Part shown: piece after piece, positions 1 through 6,981 of the stretch
How positions within the stretch are numbered: position 1 is the first letter of the stretch
Layout: the number at the start of each line of letters is the position of its first letter
Source of the DNA: Pseudomonadota bacterium
GTDB taxonomy: Bacteria > Pseudomonadota > Alphaproteobacteria > Caulobacterales > Caulobacteraceae
Direction of reading: 5' to 3'
Length of the DNA stretch: 27,333 bases
NCBI GenBank assembly: GCA_023390245.1
Contig: JAEWDF010000066.1
Location: forward strand, 1 to 27,333
Program-made: the position numbers and the translations under genes
Notes under the pieces: model-generated
Database searches by the model: none
Told to the model about the DNA's origin: nothing
What the model saw: the letters and a program-made list of their open reading frames with translations, nothing else

Positions 1-313
1 GCGTGGCGTTGCAGACGCCGCCGTTGCCGCCGTTCGGCGAGCGCACGGTGCCGATGTCGTTGGAGCGGTAGCCGCCTTCCAGTTCGACACGCCAGTTCGG
101 ATTGAAGCGATAACCGAGGCGCGCGAAGTAGGCCGCGCCGTCGTTCATCTTGTAGACGTGGTTGAAGCCGGTGCTCGCGGCCTCGACGTTCACATCATCC
201 AGCCAATGCCAACCGGCGTCGATCGCGCCGTACCAGCCGTTCGGGTCCGCCGAGGCCGAGCCGGCTGCGAACAGTCCGGCGGCGGCGACGGAGGCGAGAA
301 GGGTCGTCTTCAT
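1..313 (-). CDS. Outer-membrane beta-barrel protein, OmpA/porin-like (5' part only)
   Basis: Only the first 104 codons are inside the window; the gene runs off the left edge. Residues 1-22 form a clear Sec signal peptide (MKTTLLASVAAAG, ending ASA before Asp23). The mature part begins NGWYGAIDAGWHW and then shows alternating hydrophobic/polar strands with aromatic ends (FARLGYRF, WRVELEGGYRSN), the pattern of an OmpA-type transmembrane barrel. The start at 313 is chosen because GAGG lies 6 nt upstream; an in-frame ATG at 319 sits directly against that motif and is less likely. The gene is divergent from the SDR gene at 488. Family assignment rests on the N-terminal pattern only, so a porin or a lone OmpA-like barrel cannot be separated. 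Confidence 0.72.
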   Translation of the reverse strand, partial: MKTTLLASVAAAGLFAAGSASADPNGWYGAIDAGWHWLDDVNVEAASTGFNHVYKMNDGAAYFARLGYRFNPNWRVELEGGYRSNDIGTVRSPNGGNGGVCNAT

Positions 314-487
314 CTGCATCCTCAATCCAGTGTTGCCCAAGTCCGTCACGATGGGAGATTCGCCGTGACGTTCCCGAGCCGAACGGCATGGCTGGCGGGG
401 GGTTCCCAAATTTTGCTACGAAAAGGACAACTGTGGCGCCGTTCCAACACAATGGTCGGCGCGATCTTCGGGAAAAGGTCAGAACTG

Positions 488-1390
488 ATGGACTTCAGGG
501 AACGGGTGGCGATTGTCACGGGCGCGGGCGGCGGACTGGGCCGCGAGCACGCCCTGGCGCTGGCCGCGCGAGGCGCCAGGGTGGTGGTGAACGACCTGGG
601 CGGGGCGCGGGACGGGTCCGGCGCCTCCGCCACGGCGGCGGAGGCCGTGGTGGCCGAGATCGAGGCGGCGGGCGGCGAGGCGATCGCCAACGCCGCGTCC
701 GTCACCGACTTCGCCGCGGTCCAGGCCATGGTCGACCAGGCGATGGCGAAATGGGGCCGGGTCGACATCCTGGTCAACAACGCCGGCGTCCTGCGCGACA
801 AGACCTTCGCCAAGATGGAGCTGGACGACTTCCGCTTCGTCGTCGACGTCCACCTGATGGGCGCGGTCAACTGCACCAAGGCGGCGTGGGAGATCATGCG
901 CCGGCAGAACTATGGCCGCATCGTCATGACCACCTCCTCGTCGGGGCTCTACGGCAACTTCGGCCAGTCGAACTACGGCGCGGCCAAGATGGCCCTGGTC
1001 GGCCTGATGCAGACCCTGTCGATCGAGGGGGCCAAGAACGACATCCGCGTCAACTGCCTAGCCCCGACCGCCCATACCCGTATGACCGAGGATCTGGGCG
1101 CCGCCCTGCCGCTGGACGCCCTGGGACCGGAACTGGTGTCGCCGGGCCTGCTGTACCTGGTCAGCGAGAACGCGCCGAGCCGCTGCATTCTCGCCGCCGG
1201 CGCCGGCGGCTTCGAGCGCGCCTATGTCACCCTGACCGAAGGCGTCCATATCGCCGGACCCGACGCGGCGGAGCAGGTCGAGGCCCGGTTCGACGCCATC
1301 TCCGACCGATCGAACGAGATCGTGCCCGACATGGGCGCCGCCCAGGGCATGATCGAACTGACCAAGGCGCAGAAGGCGCACGGCGGCTGA
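488..1390 (+). CDS. SDR-family oxidoreductase, (3R)-hydroxyacyl-CoA dehydrogenase-like
   Basis: A 300-residue short-chain dehydrogenase. The Rossmann cofactor motif TGAGGGLG is at residues 11-18, NNAG at 97-100, the catalytic Ser at about 150, and the YxxxK pair at Tyr163/Lys167. The stretch VVVNDLGGARDGSG after the first strand is typical of the subgroup containing the dehydrogenase domain of peroxisomal multifunctional enzyme 2, which oxidises 3-hydroxyacyl-CoA with NAD. The C-terminal tail beyond the core (about residue 250 onward) is also typical of that subgroup. The start at 488 follows GGAAAAGG; an in-frame upstream extension to 158 is rejected because it overlaps the divergent barrel gene. 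A thiolase lies 231 nt downstream, which supports an acyl-CoA oxidation role. The exact substrate is not determinable. Confidence 0.88.
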   Translation: MDFRERVAIVTGAGGGLGREHALALAARGARVVVNDLGGARDGSGASATAAEAVVAEIEAAGGEAIANAASVTDFAAVQAMVDQAMAKWGRVDILVNNAGVLRDKTFAKMELDDFRFVVDVHLMGAVNCTKAAWEIMRRQNYGRIVMTTSSSGLYGNFGQSNYGAAKMALVGLMQTLSIEGAKNDIRVNCLAPTAHTRMTEDLGAALPLDALGPELVSPGLLYLVSENAPSRCILAAGAGGFERAYVTLTEGVHIAGPDAAEQVEARFDAISDRSNEIVPDMGAAQGMIELTKAQKAHGG

Positions 1391-1621
1391 TCCTCGCACA
1401 GGAGGCTTGGCTGACGCGACGTGAGGCGCCTAGCGTGGCCGACGCTGGGCGTTCCGCCCACACCGACCTCAAGCCGTTCGAAGCCGCGGCGGTCAACACA
1501 ACGGCCTCGAAGGGCGATAGCCCAAGAGATCGAGGGCTCAAGCAGCCCGAAGGGCGATAGCCCAAAAGAACAAGGGCTCAAGCAGCCCGAAGGGCGATAG
1601 CCCAAGGAGGAATGAGGAATT
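1391..1621. other. SDR-thiolase intergenic region with structured leader
   Basis: This 231-nt gap holds a small hairpin TGGGCG-TTC-CGCCCA (about 1446-1460) and then the 40-nt tandem repeats. No match to the Caulobacter housekeeping promoter was found in it. It may be an untranslated linker between co-transcribed genes, or a leader that folds ahead of the thiolase ribosome binding site. Confidence 0.5.
1509..1603. repeat. 40-nt tandem repeat of paired mini-hairpins (about 2.4 copies)
   Basis: The motif GAAGGGCGATAGCCC begins at 1509, 1549 and 1589, exactly 40 nt apart. Each full unit holds two small palindromes: GGGC-GATA-GCCC and GGGCT-CAAGC-AGCCC. The third copy runs directly into AAGGAGG, the Shine-Dalgarno of the thiolase gene. 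Since 40 is not a multiple of three, the array cannot encode a regular peptide repeat. It occupies most of the right half of the gap between the SDR and thiolase genes. Confidence 0.9.
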
Positions 1622-2824
1622 ATGCGCGAAGCCGTCATCGTCTCCACCGCCCGCACCCCGATCGGCCGGGCCTATCGCGGCGCCTTCAACGATACCCAGG
1701 CGCAGCAACTGGGCGCGCACGCGGTCCGCCACGCGGTCCAGCGCGCGGGCGTCGATCCGGCCGAGATCGAGGACGTGGTCATGGGCGCGGCCCTGCAACA
1801 GGGCTCGACCGGGACGAACGTCGCCCGCCAGGTCGCCCTGGCCGCCGGCCTGCCGTCGTCGGTCCCGGGCATGAGCCTGGACCGCCAATGCGCCTCGGGC
1901 CTGATGGGCATAGCCACGGCGGCCAAGCAGGTGATCTCCGACCAGCAGAAGATGGCGGTCGGCGGCGGGCTGGAGTCGATCTCCCTGGTCCAGAACCCGC
2001 ACATGAACCTCTACCGCTTCAGGGACGAGGCCCTGCTGAAGCTGGCGCCGCACATCTATATGTCGATGCTGGAGACGGCCGAGGTGGTGGCCCGCCGTTA
2101 CGGTATCGACCGCGACCGCCAGGACGAATATGCGCTCCAGTCCCAGCAGCGCACCGCCCAGGCCCAGGCCGAGGGCCGGCTGGACGCCGAGATCGTCCCC
2201 ATGACCACCACCATGCAGGTCATGGACAAAGCGACCGGCCAGACCTCCGCCCAGGAGGTGACCCTGTCGAAGGACGAGGGCAACCGCCCGGAGACGACGC
2301 TGGAGGGACTGAAGGCGCTGAAGCCCGTCTTCGGCGGCGGCGAGGAGATTCAGCAGGGCGAATACATCACCGCCGGCAACGCCTCCCAGCTGTCGGACGG
2401 CGCCTCGGCTTGCGTGGTCATGGAGGCCGGCGAGGCGGTAAAGCGCAATCTCCAGCCGCTCGGAGCCTATCGCGGCATGGCGGTCGCCGGCTGCGAACCG
2501 GATGAGATGGGCATCGGCCCGATCTATGCGGTGCCCAAGCTCCTGAAGCGCCATGGCCTGACCATCGACGACATCGGCATCTGGGAGCTGAACGAGGCCT
2601 TCGCCGTCCAGGTGCTGTACTGCCGCGACAAGCTGGGAATCCCGAACGACCGGCTGAACGTCTCGGGCGGCGCCATCTCCATCGGCCACCCCTATGGCAT
2701 GTCGGGCGCGCGCATGACCGGCCACGTCCTGATCGAGGGCAAGCGGCGCGGCGCCAGATACGGCGTCGTCACCATGTGCGTCGGCGGCGGCATGGGCGCG
2801 GCCGGGCTGTTCGAGATCTACTGA
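1622..2824 (+). CDS. Thiolase (acetyl-CoA C-acyltransferase)
   Basis: A 400-residue protein, full length for the thiolase superfamily. The nucleophilic cysteine is Cys90 in DRQCASG, the NEAF motif is near residue 324, the catalytic histidine is His356 in GGAISIGHPYG, and the second cysteine is Cys386 in CVGGGMGAAG. All active-site elements are present, so it should be active. Such enzymes cleave 3-ketoacyl-CoA with CoA in beta-oxidation, or run in reverse as acetoacetyl-CoA thiolase. The start is preceded by AAGGAGG, which is the tail of the third 40-nt repeat. The upstream dehydrogenase would supply 3-ketoacyl-CoA, so a shared degradative role is likely. Chain-length preference cannot be read from sequence. 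Confidence 0.95.
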   Translation: MREAVIVSTARTPIGRAYRGAFNDTQAQQLGAHAVRHAVQRAGVDPAEIEDVVMGAALQQGSTGTNVARQVALAAGLPSSVPGMSLDRQCASGLMGIATAAKQVISDQQKMAVGGGLESISLVQNPHMNLYRFRDEALLKLAPHIYMSMLETAEVVARRYGIDRDRQDEYALQSQQRTAQAQAEGRLDAEIVPMTTTMQVMDKATGQTSAQEVTLSKDEGNRPETTLEGLKALKPVFGGGEEIQQGEYITAGNASQLSDGASACVVMEAGEAVKRNLQPLGAYRGMAVAGCEPDEMGIGPIYAVPKLLKRHGLTIDDIGIWELNEAFAVQVLYCRDKLGIPNDRLNVSGGAISIGHPYGMSGARMTGHVLIEGKRRGARYGVVTMCVGGGMGAAGLFEIY

Positions 2825-2841
2825 GATCGCCCAATCCGTTT

Positions 2842-2976
2842 CCTCCCCACGCCAGTGGGGAGGGGGACCGCGAAGCGGTGGAGGGGCTCTTGAAGCGGCT
2901 CCGGCGTCGGGCGGGCGCAAAGAACCCCTCCGTCTCTCCGCTCCGCTCCGAGCCACCTCCCCGCGAAGCGGGGAGG
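2842..2976. repeat. Inverted pair of REP-like palindromic elements (REPIN-like)
   Basis: The left half contains hairpin CCTCCCCAC-GCCA-GTGGGGAGG (2842-2863), then ACCGC-GAA-GCGGT (2867-2879), then GGAGGGG (2880-2886). The right half is in opposite orientation: CCCCTCC (2925-2931), a purine/pyrimidine-rich stretch, then hairpin CCTCCCCGC-GAA-GCGGGGAGG (2956-2976). About 38 nt separate the halves. The order hairpin 1, hairpin 2, GGAGGGG is the same as in the repeats around the DUF559 gene at 13139-13635. It lies between the convergent thiolase and coq7 genes, so it may also act as a bidirectional terminator. Confidence 0.85.
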
Positions 2977-2992
2977 AGACGCGGCCGATCTC

Positions 2993-3556
2993 TCAAACCT
3001 TCTCGCTGATCCTGATCGCCGCCTTGCACCCCGCCCGGATCACGCTGCTGAGCAGGCGGTAGGCCGGCGCCTCTCGGCTGCCATGCTCGATCGCGTGGTC
3101 GTGGTGGGCCAATTCCTCCTCGCGAAACTGGGTCAGCTCGGCCGCCAGGGCCGGATCGCGGTCGCCGATCTCCTCGATCTGGTCGGCGTAGTGTTTCTCT
3201 ATCACGCTCTCGACCGCCTCGGTGCAGGCGTGGGCGGCCTTCTCGCCCAGCAGGGCCGTGCCGGCGCCGAGCGCCGAGGCCGCTAGCCGCCACACCGGCG
3301 TCATGGCCGTGGGTCGCACCCGGCGTTCGTTCAGCAATTTCTCGAACCGCGCCAGGTGGACCGCCTCCTGGTCCTGCATTTCGGCCAGGTCGCGCGTGAT
3401 CGTGTCGCGGCCTCGGCGCGCCTCGAACACCGCCCGCTGGGCGCGATAGATCAGGACGGCGGCGTATTCCCCGGCGTGGTCGACACGCAGGATCTCGTCC
3501 ATCCGGGCCTTGTCGGCGCCTCGGCCGGGACGGGGCAGCGGGATGCGGTCGCTCAT
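2993..3556 (-). CDS. coq7: Coq7-family demethoxyubiquinone hydroxylase
   Basis: A 187-residue di-iron carboxylate protein. Diagnostic motifs are DHAGEYAA with Glu30, EAVH (Glu64, His67) for the first half of the diiron site, and ESVIEKHY and EELAHHD for the second half. These match the Coq7/UbiF-type hydroxylase, which adds the C6 hydroxyl during ubiquinone synthesis as a peripheral inner-membrane protein. The length fits the bacterial family. It is the last gene of a minus-strand operon, starting only 4 nt after the dsbB stop. A link between quinone supply and DsbB, which reduces quinone, is a reasonable inference from the arrangement. The start ATG at 3556 directly precedes the conserved N-terminus. 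Confidence 0.93.
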   Translation of the reverse strand: MSDRIPLPRPGRGADKARMDEILRVDHAGEYAAVLIYRAQRAVFEARRGRDTITRDLAEMQDQEAVHLARFEKLLNERRVRPTAMTPVWRLAASALGAGTALLGEKAAHACTEAVESVIEKHYADQIEEIGDRDPALAAELTQFREEELAHHDHAIEHGSREAPAYRLLSSVIRAGCKAAIRISEKV

Positions 3557-3560
3557 GGGC

Positions 3561-4103
3561 TCAGGCCTTCTCGATGCGCGGCGCGCGGGCGTCCTTGGGG
3601 CGCTTGGCCGCCAGCAGGCTGAACACCGCCAGCGCCGCCGAGACGATCGCGTTCCATCCGGCCATCGACAGGCCCAGCCAGCTCCAGGCCACGGCGTCGC
3701 ACATGGCGACCCGCTGGCCCGTCCCCGTGCCCAGCGCCAGCGCCGTCAGGCTTTCCAGGTCGATGTCGCCGCCGCCGACGCAGGTCGCCGGCAGGGACCA
3801 CCACTTGTACTCGCCCCCCATGTGGAAGACGGCGGTGATCGCGCCGGTGGCGAAGACGGCGGCCAGGATGAAGGCGCCGATGCGGGGCGTCCCGCGCCGG
3901 CTTCCGCTGAACACCGTCCACAGTGTGGCGACCAGGCCGATGGCGACCGCGCCCCAATACACCTCGCGCTGCTTCAGGCACAGATTGCACGGCGCCAGGC
4001 CCGCGAACCGCTCGAACGCATGGGCCGCGCCCAGCATGGCGAGCGAGGCCGCCAGGGCGAAGGCGGTCCACCAGCGGGTCAGCAGGCGATAGGCGTTTCT
4101 CAT
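3561..4103 (-). CDS. dsbB: Disulfide bond formation protein B (DsbB)
   Basis: A 180-residue integral membrane protein with four hydrophobic segments. The first periplasmic loop carries the CxxC pair Cys39/Cys42 in PCNLCLKQRE, and the second has Cys108 and Cys135, the full set needed to pass electrons from DsbA to ubiquinone. The motif PCNLCLKQ is typical of alphaproteobacterial members. The ATG at 4103 is chosen because it gives the normal family N-terminus; the open frame continues far upstream but there overlaps the yqaA gene. The Shine-Dalgarno is weak (GAGG about 13 nt upstream), so translation may depend on the upstream gene. It lies 38 nt after yqaA and 4 nt before coq7. Confidence 0.93.
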   Translation of the reverse strand: MRNAYRLLTRWWTAFALAASLAMLGAAHAFERFAGLAPCNLCLKQREVYWGAVAIGLVATLWTVFSGSRRGTPRIGAFILAAVFATGAITAVFHMGGEYKWWSLPATCVGGGDIDLESLTALALGTGTGQRVAMCDAVAWSWLGLSMAGWNAIVSAALAVFSLLAAKRPKDARAPRIEKA

Positions 4104-4141
4104 CGGAAGACGTTTACCTCGGCCCGGCTTCGCCGTCGATG

Positions 4142-4717
4142 TCACAGCAGCTTCAGCACCACCACCGCGCCGACCAGCACAACCAGCCCCACGCCGGTCC
4201 ACAACGCCAGCCGCTTCTCCACCTGGGCCAGCATGGCCGGCCCCCACCGCCTCAGCACCCAGGCCTCCAGGAAGAAGCGCCCGCCCCGCGTCGCGATCGA
4301 CGCCGCCAGGAAGACCGGGAAGCTGAAGGCCGCCAGGCCCGAGGCGATGGTCACCAGCTTGTAGGGTATCGGCGTCAGCCCCTTGACCAGGATCACCCAC
4401 AGGCCCCAGCGGTCGAACCAGGCGCGGAACTGCTCCAGCCCGTCGGCGTGGCCCAGCACGCGCATCAGCATCAGCCCCAGGTCGGTCAGATAGAAGCCGA
4501 TCGCGTAGCCCAGGATTCCTCCCAACACCGAGGCCAGGGTGCAGACGCCGGCGTAGAAATAGGCCCGGTCCGGCCGCGCCAGAATCATCGGCGCCAGCAT
4601 CACGTCGGGCGGGATGGGGAAGAAGGAGCTTTCGGCGAAGGACACCAGGGCCAGGGCGGGGGTGGCGTGGCGCCCGCCCGCCAGTCGGAAGACGCCGTCG
4701 TAGAGCTTGCGCAGCAT
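4142..4717 (-). CDS. YqaA/DedA-family (VTT domain) membrane protein
   Basis: A 191-residue multi-pass inner-membrane protein. It carries the family hallmarks FAESSFFPIPPDVMLAPM in the first third and KGLTPIPYKLVTIASG in the middle, the re-entrant-loop signatures of the SNARE-associated/VTT superfamily. Relatives (DedA, YqaA) are implicated in lipid carrier or phospholipid flipping and membrane homeostasis. A C-terminal hydrophobic anchor ends in VVVLKLL. The start at 4717 has AGGGA 5 nt upstream. It is the first gene of the yqaA-dsbB-coq7 operon and has a good candidate promoter just upstream. The individual substrate is unknown. Confidence 0.88.
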   Translation of the reverse strand: MLRKLYDGVFRLAGGRHATPALALVSFAESSFFPIPPDVMLAPMILARPDRAYFYAGVCTLASVLGGILGYAIGFYLTDLGLMLMRVLGHADGLEQFRAWFDRWGLWVILVKGLTPIPYKLVTIASGLAAFSFPVFLAASIATRGGRFFLEAWVLRRWGPAMLAQVEKRLALWTGVGLVVLVGAVVVLKLL

Positions 4718-4755
4718 GGGGGTCCCTGCGGCGCGGGGGCGCCGATGTCGCCCGA

Positions 4756-4784
4756 GCCTTAGCAGGCCGATGATGATGCGTCAT
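4756..4784 (-). promoter_or_regulatory. Candidate housekeeping promoter for the yqaA-dsbB-coq7 operon
   Basis: Read on the minus strand, ATGACGC (4784-4778) and GCTAAGGC (4763-4756) are separated by 14 nt. This fits the Caulobacter sigma-73 form TTGACGS, 10-14 nt, GCTANAWC, with the GCTA core intact. It ends 38 nt before the yqaA start codon. Confidence 0.55.
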
Positions 4785-4819
4785 CCGCCCGCCCCCGCGA
4801 CAGGACGGCTCTGGCCATC

Positions 4820-5371
4820 TCAATCCTCCGACGACGCCCGCTCGGCCAGTTGCGTGATCACCGCCGCTATGGTTTTCGCGCCCGGCTTCATGATGTCCGC
4901 CCGCACGACAAGCCGAGGCCCGTCGCCGTCATAAACGACGACGCGGCTGGACGCGCCCTGCCCCACCGCCTTGGCTTGCGTCAGATCGGCAAGCGCAAGC
5001 TCTCTGAAACGCCCGGTAAAGGCCCGCAGCGCCGCATTCTCCACTTCAACCGCCGGCCCACCCCGAAACACATCGACCAGACCTTGCACGACAATTCCGG
5101 CCCCGACGACGCCGAATGCGGAAATCAGCAGGAAGGCGACGAGGCCGGATCGATGGTGAAACAGCTCCGAGCCGACGAACACCGAAGCGAAATAGAAGGA
5201 CGCGACGCCCAGTCCGGCGCCCAGAAGAAGTCGAGGCGTCCGCCGGGCCAGCGCCTTGGCGGGAGCGAAGCGCGCGATGATCGACGCTTGATCCTTTCTC
5301 ACCCGGCCACCATGCCCAAGCTTGCCCTCGCAATCCAGTCGTCGCGACGATCGCTTTTCTCGACACTCCAT
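4820..5371 (-). CDS. Small membrane protein with PH-like C-terminal domain (STM3941-like?)
   Basis: A 183-residue protein I do not firmly recognise. After a basic N-terminus (residues 1-45) come two hydrophobic helices (around RLLLGAGLGVASFYFASVF and FLLISAFGVVGAGIVV), then a soluble domain of about 90 residues with short beta-strands (VEVENAALRAF, SSRVVVYDGDGPRLVVRA) and a final helix. Two membrane helices followed by a PH-like beta domain resemble STM3941-type bacterial proteins, but this is by pattern only. The start could be GTG at 5374, the adjoining ATG at 5371 (GGGGA just upstream), or an internal GTG about 25 codons later. The gene is divergent from hppD. Codon use matches its neighbours less well than average, so it may be fast-evolving. 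Confidence 0.65.
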   Translation of the reverse strand: MECREKRSSRRLDCEGKLGHGGRVRKDQASIIARFAPAKALARRTPRLLLGAGLGVASFYFASVFVGSELFHHRSGLVAFLLISAFGVVGAGIVVQGLVDVFRGGPAVEVENAALRAFTGRFRELALADLTQAKAVGQGASSRVVVYDGDGPRLVVRADIMKPGAKTIAAVITQLAERASSED

Positions 5372-5391
5372 CACGTCCCCGTGGCTTCGCC

Positions 5392-5420
5392 TTGGCGTTC
5401 CGGCCTTCCGCGACTAGGTT
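5392..5420 (+). promoter_or_regulatory. Candidate promoter for hppD
   Basis: TTGGCGT (5392-5398) and ACTAGGTT (5413-5420) are 14 nt apart. The -35 is close to TTGACGS; the -10 keeps the CTA core of GCTANAWC but has several mismatches. It lies 61 nt upstream of the hppD start. Confidence 0.35.
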
Positions 5421-5481
5421 CCGCGCCAATCGGCGGCCCGAAACCGGTAAGACCGCCCCAACGACATGCAGGAGACGCTCC

Positions 5482-6585
5482 ATGCACGACATGCCGCAAT
5501 CCGAGGCCGCCCGGCGGCTGGACCAGGAAAACCCCCTCGGCGTCGACGGTTTCGAATTCGTCGAATTCACCGGCCCCGAGCCCCAGGCCATGATCCAGCG
5601 CCTGGAGGCCATGGGCTTCACCCAGACCCACGTGAACCCCAGGACCGACGTGGTGCGCCTCAAGCAGGGCGACATCAGCTTCCTGGTCCATCGCAGCCCC
5701 AAGGGCCACGCCTCCGACTTCGCCGGCGACCACGGCCCGTCGGCCAACGGCATGGCCTTCCGCACCGCCGACGCCAAGGCCGCCTATGAAGGCGCGATCG
5801 AACGCGGCGCCCGTGCGGCCGAAGGCGTTTCCGGCGGCGCGCTCGGCGACGACTATCCCTATGTGCTTCAGGGCATCGGCGGCTCGCTGCTCTATGTCAT
5901 CGACCAGTACGGCGAGAACGGCTCCCTCTACGACGCCTGGGACGAGATCGAGGGCTGGGAGGAGGCCGAGCGCAAGAACAGCGTCGGCCTGGAGATCCTG
6001 GACCACCTGACCCACAACGTCCGCCGCGGCCAGATGCGCACCTGGTCCGGCTTCTACAACTCGGTGTTCAACTTCGAGGAGCAGAAGTATTTCGACATCA
6101 AGGGCAAGGCGACCGGCCTGTTCTCCCAGGCCATGATCGCGCCCGACCGCGCCATCCGCATCCCGCTGAACGAGAGCCAGGACGAGAACTCCCAGATCGA
6201 GGAGTTCATCCGCCGCTACAACGGCGAGGGCATCCAGCACATCGCCCTGACGACCGAGAACATCTATGAGACGGTCGAGGCGATGAAGGCGCGCGGCGTC
6301 GACTTCCAGGACACGATCGAGACCTATTTCGAACTGATCGACAAGCGCCTGCCCAACCACGGCGAGGACGTGGAGCGGATGCGCAAGAACCGCATCCTGA
6401 TCGACGGTTCGGACGAGGAAGGCCTGCTGCTGCAGATCTTCACCCAGGACACCTTCGGCCCGATCTTCTTCGAGATCATCCAGCGCAAGGGCAACGAGGG
6501 CTTCGGCAACGGCAACTTCCAGGCCCTGTTCGATTCCATCGAGCTGGACCAGATCCGTCGCGGCGTCATCAAGGTCGACGCCTGA
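5482..6585 (+). CDS. hppD: 4-hydroxyphenylpyruvate dioxygenase
   Basis: A 367-residue enzyme made of two vicinal-oxygen-chelate halves. The C-terminal half has the Fe(II) ligands His175 (DHLTHNV), His253 (IQHIALTT) and Glu331 (FFEIIQR), matching the two-His-one-Glu triad of the family. It converts 4-hydroxyphenylpyruvate and O2 to homogentisate and CO2 in tyrosine catabolism, in the cytosol. The conserved C-terminus GNFQALFDSIELDQ is complete. The start at 5482 follows GGAGACGCTCC; the open frame reaches further up but without a better ribosome binding site. A 61-codon frame begins 1 nt after its stop. A fumarylacetoacetate hydrolase family gene lies 2.6 kb downstream on the same strand. Confidence 0.97.
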   Translation: MHDMPQSEAARRLDQENPLGVDGFEFVEFTGPEPQAMIQRLEAMGFTQTHVNPRTDVVRLKQGDISFLVHRSPKGHASDFAGDHGPSANGMAFRTADAKAAYEGAIERGARAAEGVSGGALGDDYPYVLQGIGGSLLYVIDQYGENGSLYDAWDEIEGWEEAERKNSVGLEILDHLTHNVRRGQMRTWSGFYNSVFNFEEQKYFDIKGKATGLFSQAMIAPDRAIRIPLNESQDENSQIEEFIRRYNGEGIQHIALTTENIYETVEAMKARGVDFQDTIETYFELIDKRLPNHGEDVERMRKNRILIDGSDEEGLLLQIFTQDTFGPIFFEIIQRKGNEGFGNGNFQALFDSIELDQIRRGVIKVDA

Positions 6586-6586
6586 G

Positions 6587-6772
6587 GTGCGGGTCCGCCC
6601 GCCCCACTGGATGCCCTGGCTCGGACCGTTGCTCGCGGCCGGAGCCGGGGCGCTGGCGGGCGAGTTCTGGCTGGGCGGCGGCTTCTGGACCGTGCTGATC
6701 GCCGCCCTCGCCTGCGGCTTCGCCCCCATTGTCGCCTACCGCGTCTGGAAGCGCCTGCACCATCGCCATTGA
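6587..6772 (+). CDS. Small two-helix membrane protein coupled to hppD
   Basis: A 61-residue frame beginning with GTG 1 nt after the hppD stop codon, so it is probably read by ribosomes that have just finished hppD. It has two hydrophobic stretches (WLGPLLAAGAGALAGEFWLGG and FWTVLIAALACGFAPIVAY) joined by a tight Gly-rich turn, and a basic end (WKRLHHRH) that would face the cytoplasm. An in-frame ATG at 6611 is an alternative start. No known domain is recognised. Third-position GC is high and the frame ends just before a hairpin, both consistent with a real gene. Confidence 0.6.
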   Translation: MRVRPPHWMPWLGPLLAAGAGALAGEFWLGGGFWTVLIAALACGFAPIVAYRVWKRLHHRH

Positions 6773-6810
6773 GATCCTCCCCCATTCCGCCGCGTTCCAC
6801 GGGGAGGATC
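6773..6810. terminator. Hairpin downstream of the hppD transcript
   Basis: GATCCTCCCC (6773-6782) pairs perfectly with GGGGAGGATC (6801-6810) around an 18-nt loop, immediately after the stop of the 61-aa gene. There is no T-run, so it would be a processing/stability hairpin or an imperfect terminator. CCTCCCC/GGGGAGG arms are shared with the REP-like elements at 2842-2976 and 13139-13635, so it may be a solitary relic of that family. Confidence 0.55.
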
Positions 6811-6880
6811 GCTTCCGCGCATGTTCACCCAATACAATCGACTGATTATCAAGGGTTTTGTATTTCCCGGTGCAATCGAC

Positions 6881-6908
6881 CTGACACCGCTTCCGGAAGC
6901 GCTAGACT
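6881..6908 (+). promoter_or_regulatory. Promoter of the isoaspartyl peptidase gene
   Basis: CTGACAC (6881-6887), 13 nt, then GCTAGACT (6901-6908). This is a close match to the Caulobacter housekeeping form TTGACGS, 10-14 nt, GCTANAWC. It sits about 73 nt before the start codon in a comparatively AT-rich intergenic stretch (6820-6960). Confidence 0.6.
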
Positions 6909-6981
6909 GATCCTGACCGGCGTCGCCAGGACGGGAAGTGCACGAACTGCACCCAAAATTTTTCAGCGCCGGAGGAGTCCG

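Noticed and set aside
158..487. In-frame upstream extension of the SDR gene giving a 410-aa protein
   Set aside because: It overlaps the divergent barrel gene, lacks SDR similarity, and the start at 488 has a ribosome binding site and the family N-terminus.
388..1560. Second long plus-strand open frame over the SDR gene
   Set aside because: Arg/Gly/Pro-rich translation typical of a frame-shifted reading of high-GC coding DNA; the SDR frame has all family motifs.
1509..1603. CRISPR-like array
   Set aside because: Repeats are tandem at 40-nt period with no unique spacers between them and no cas gene nearby.
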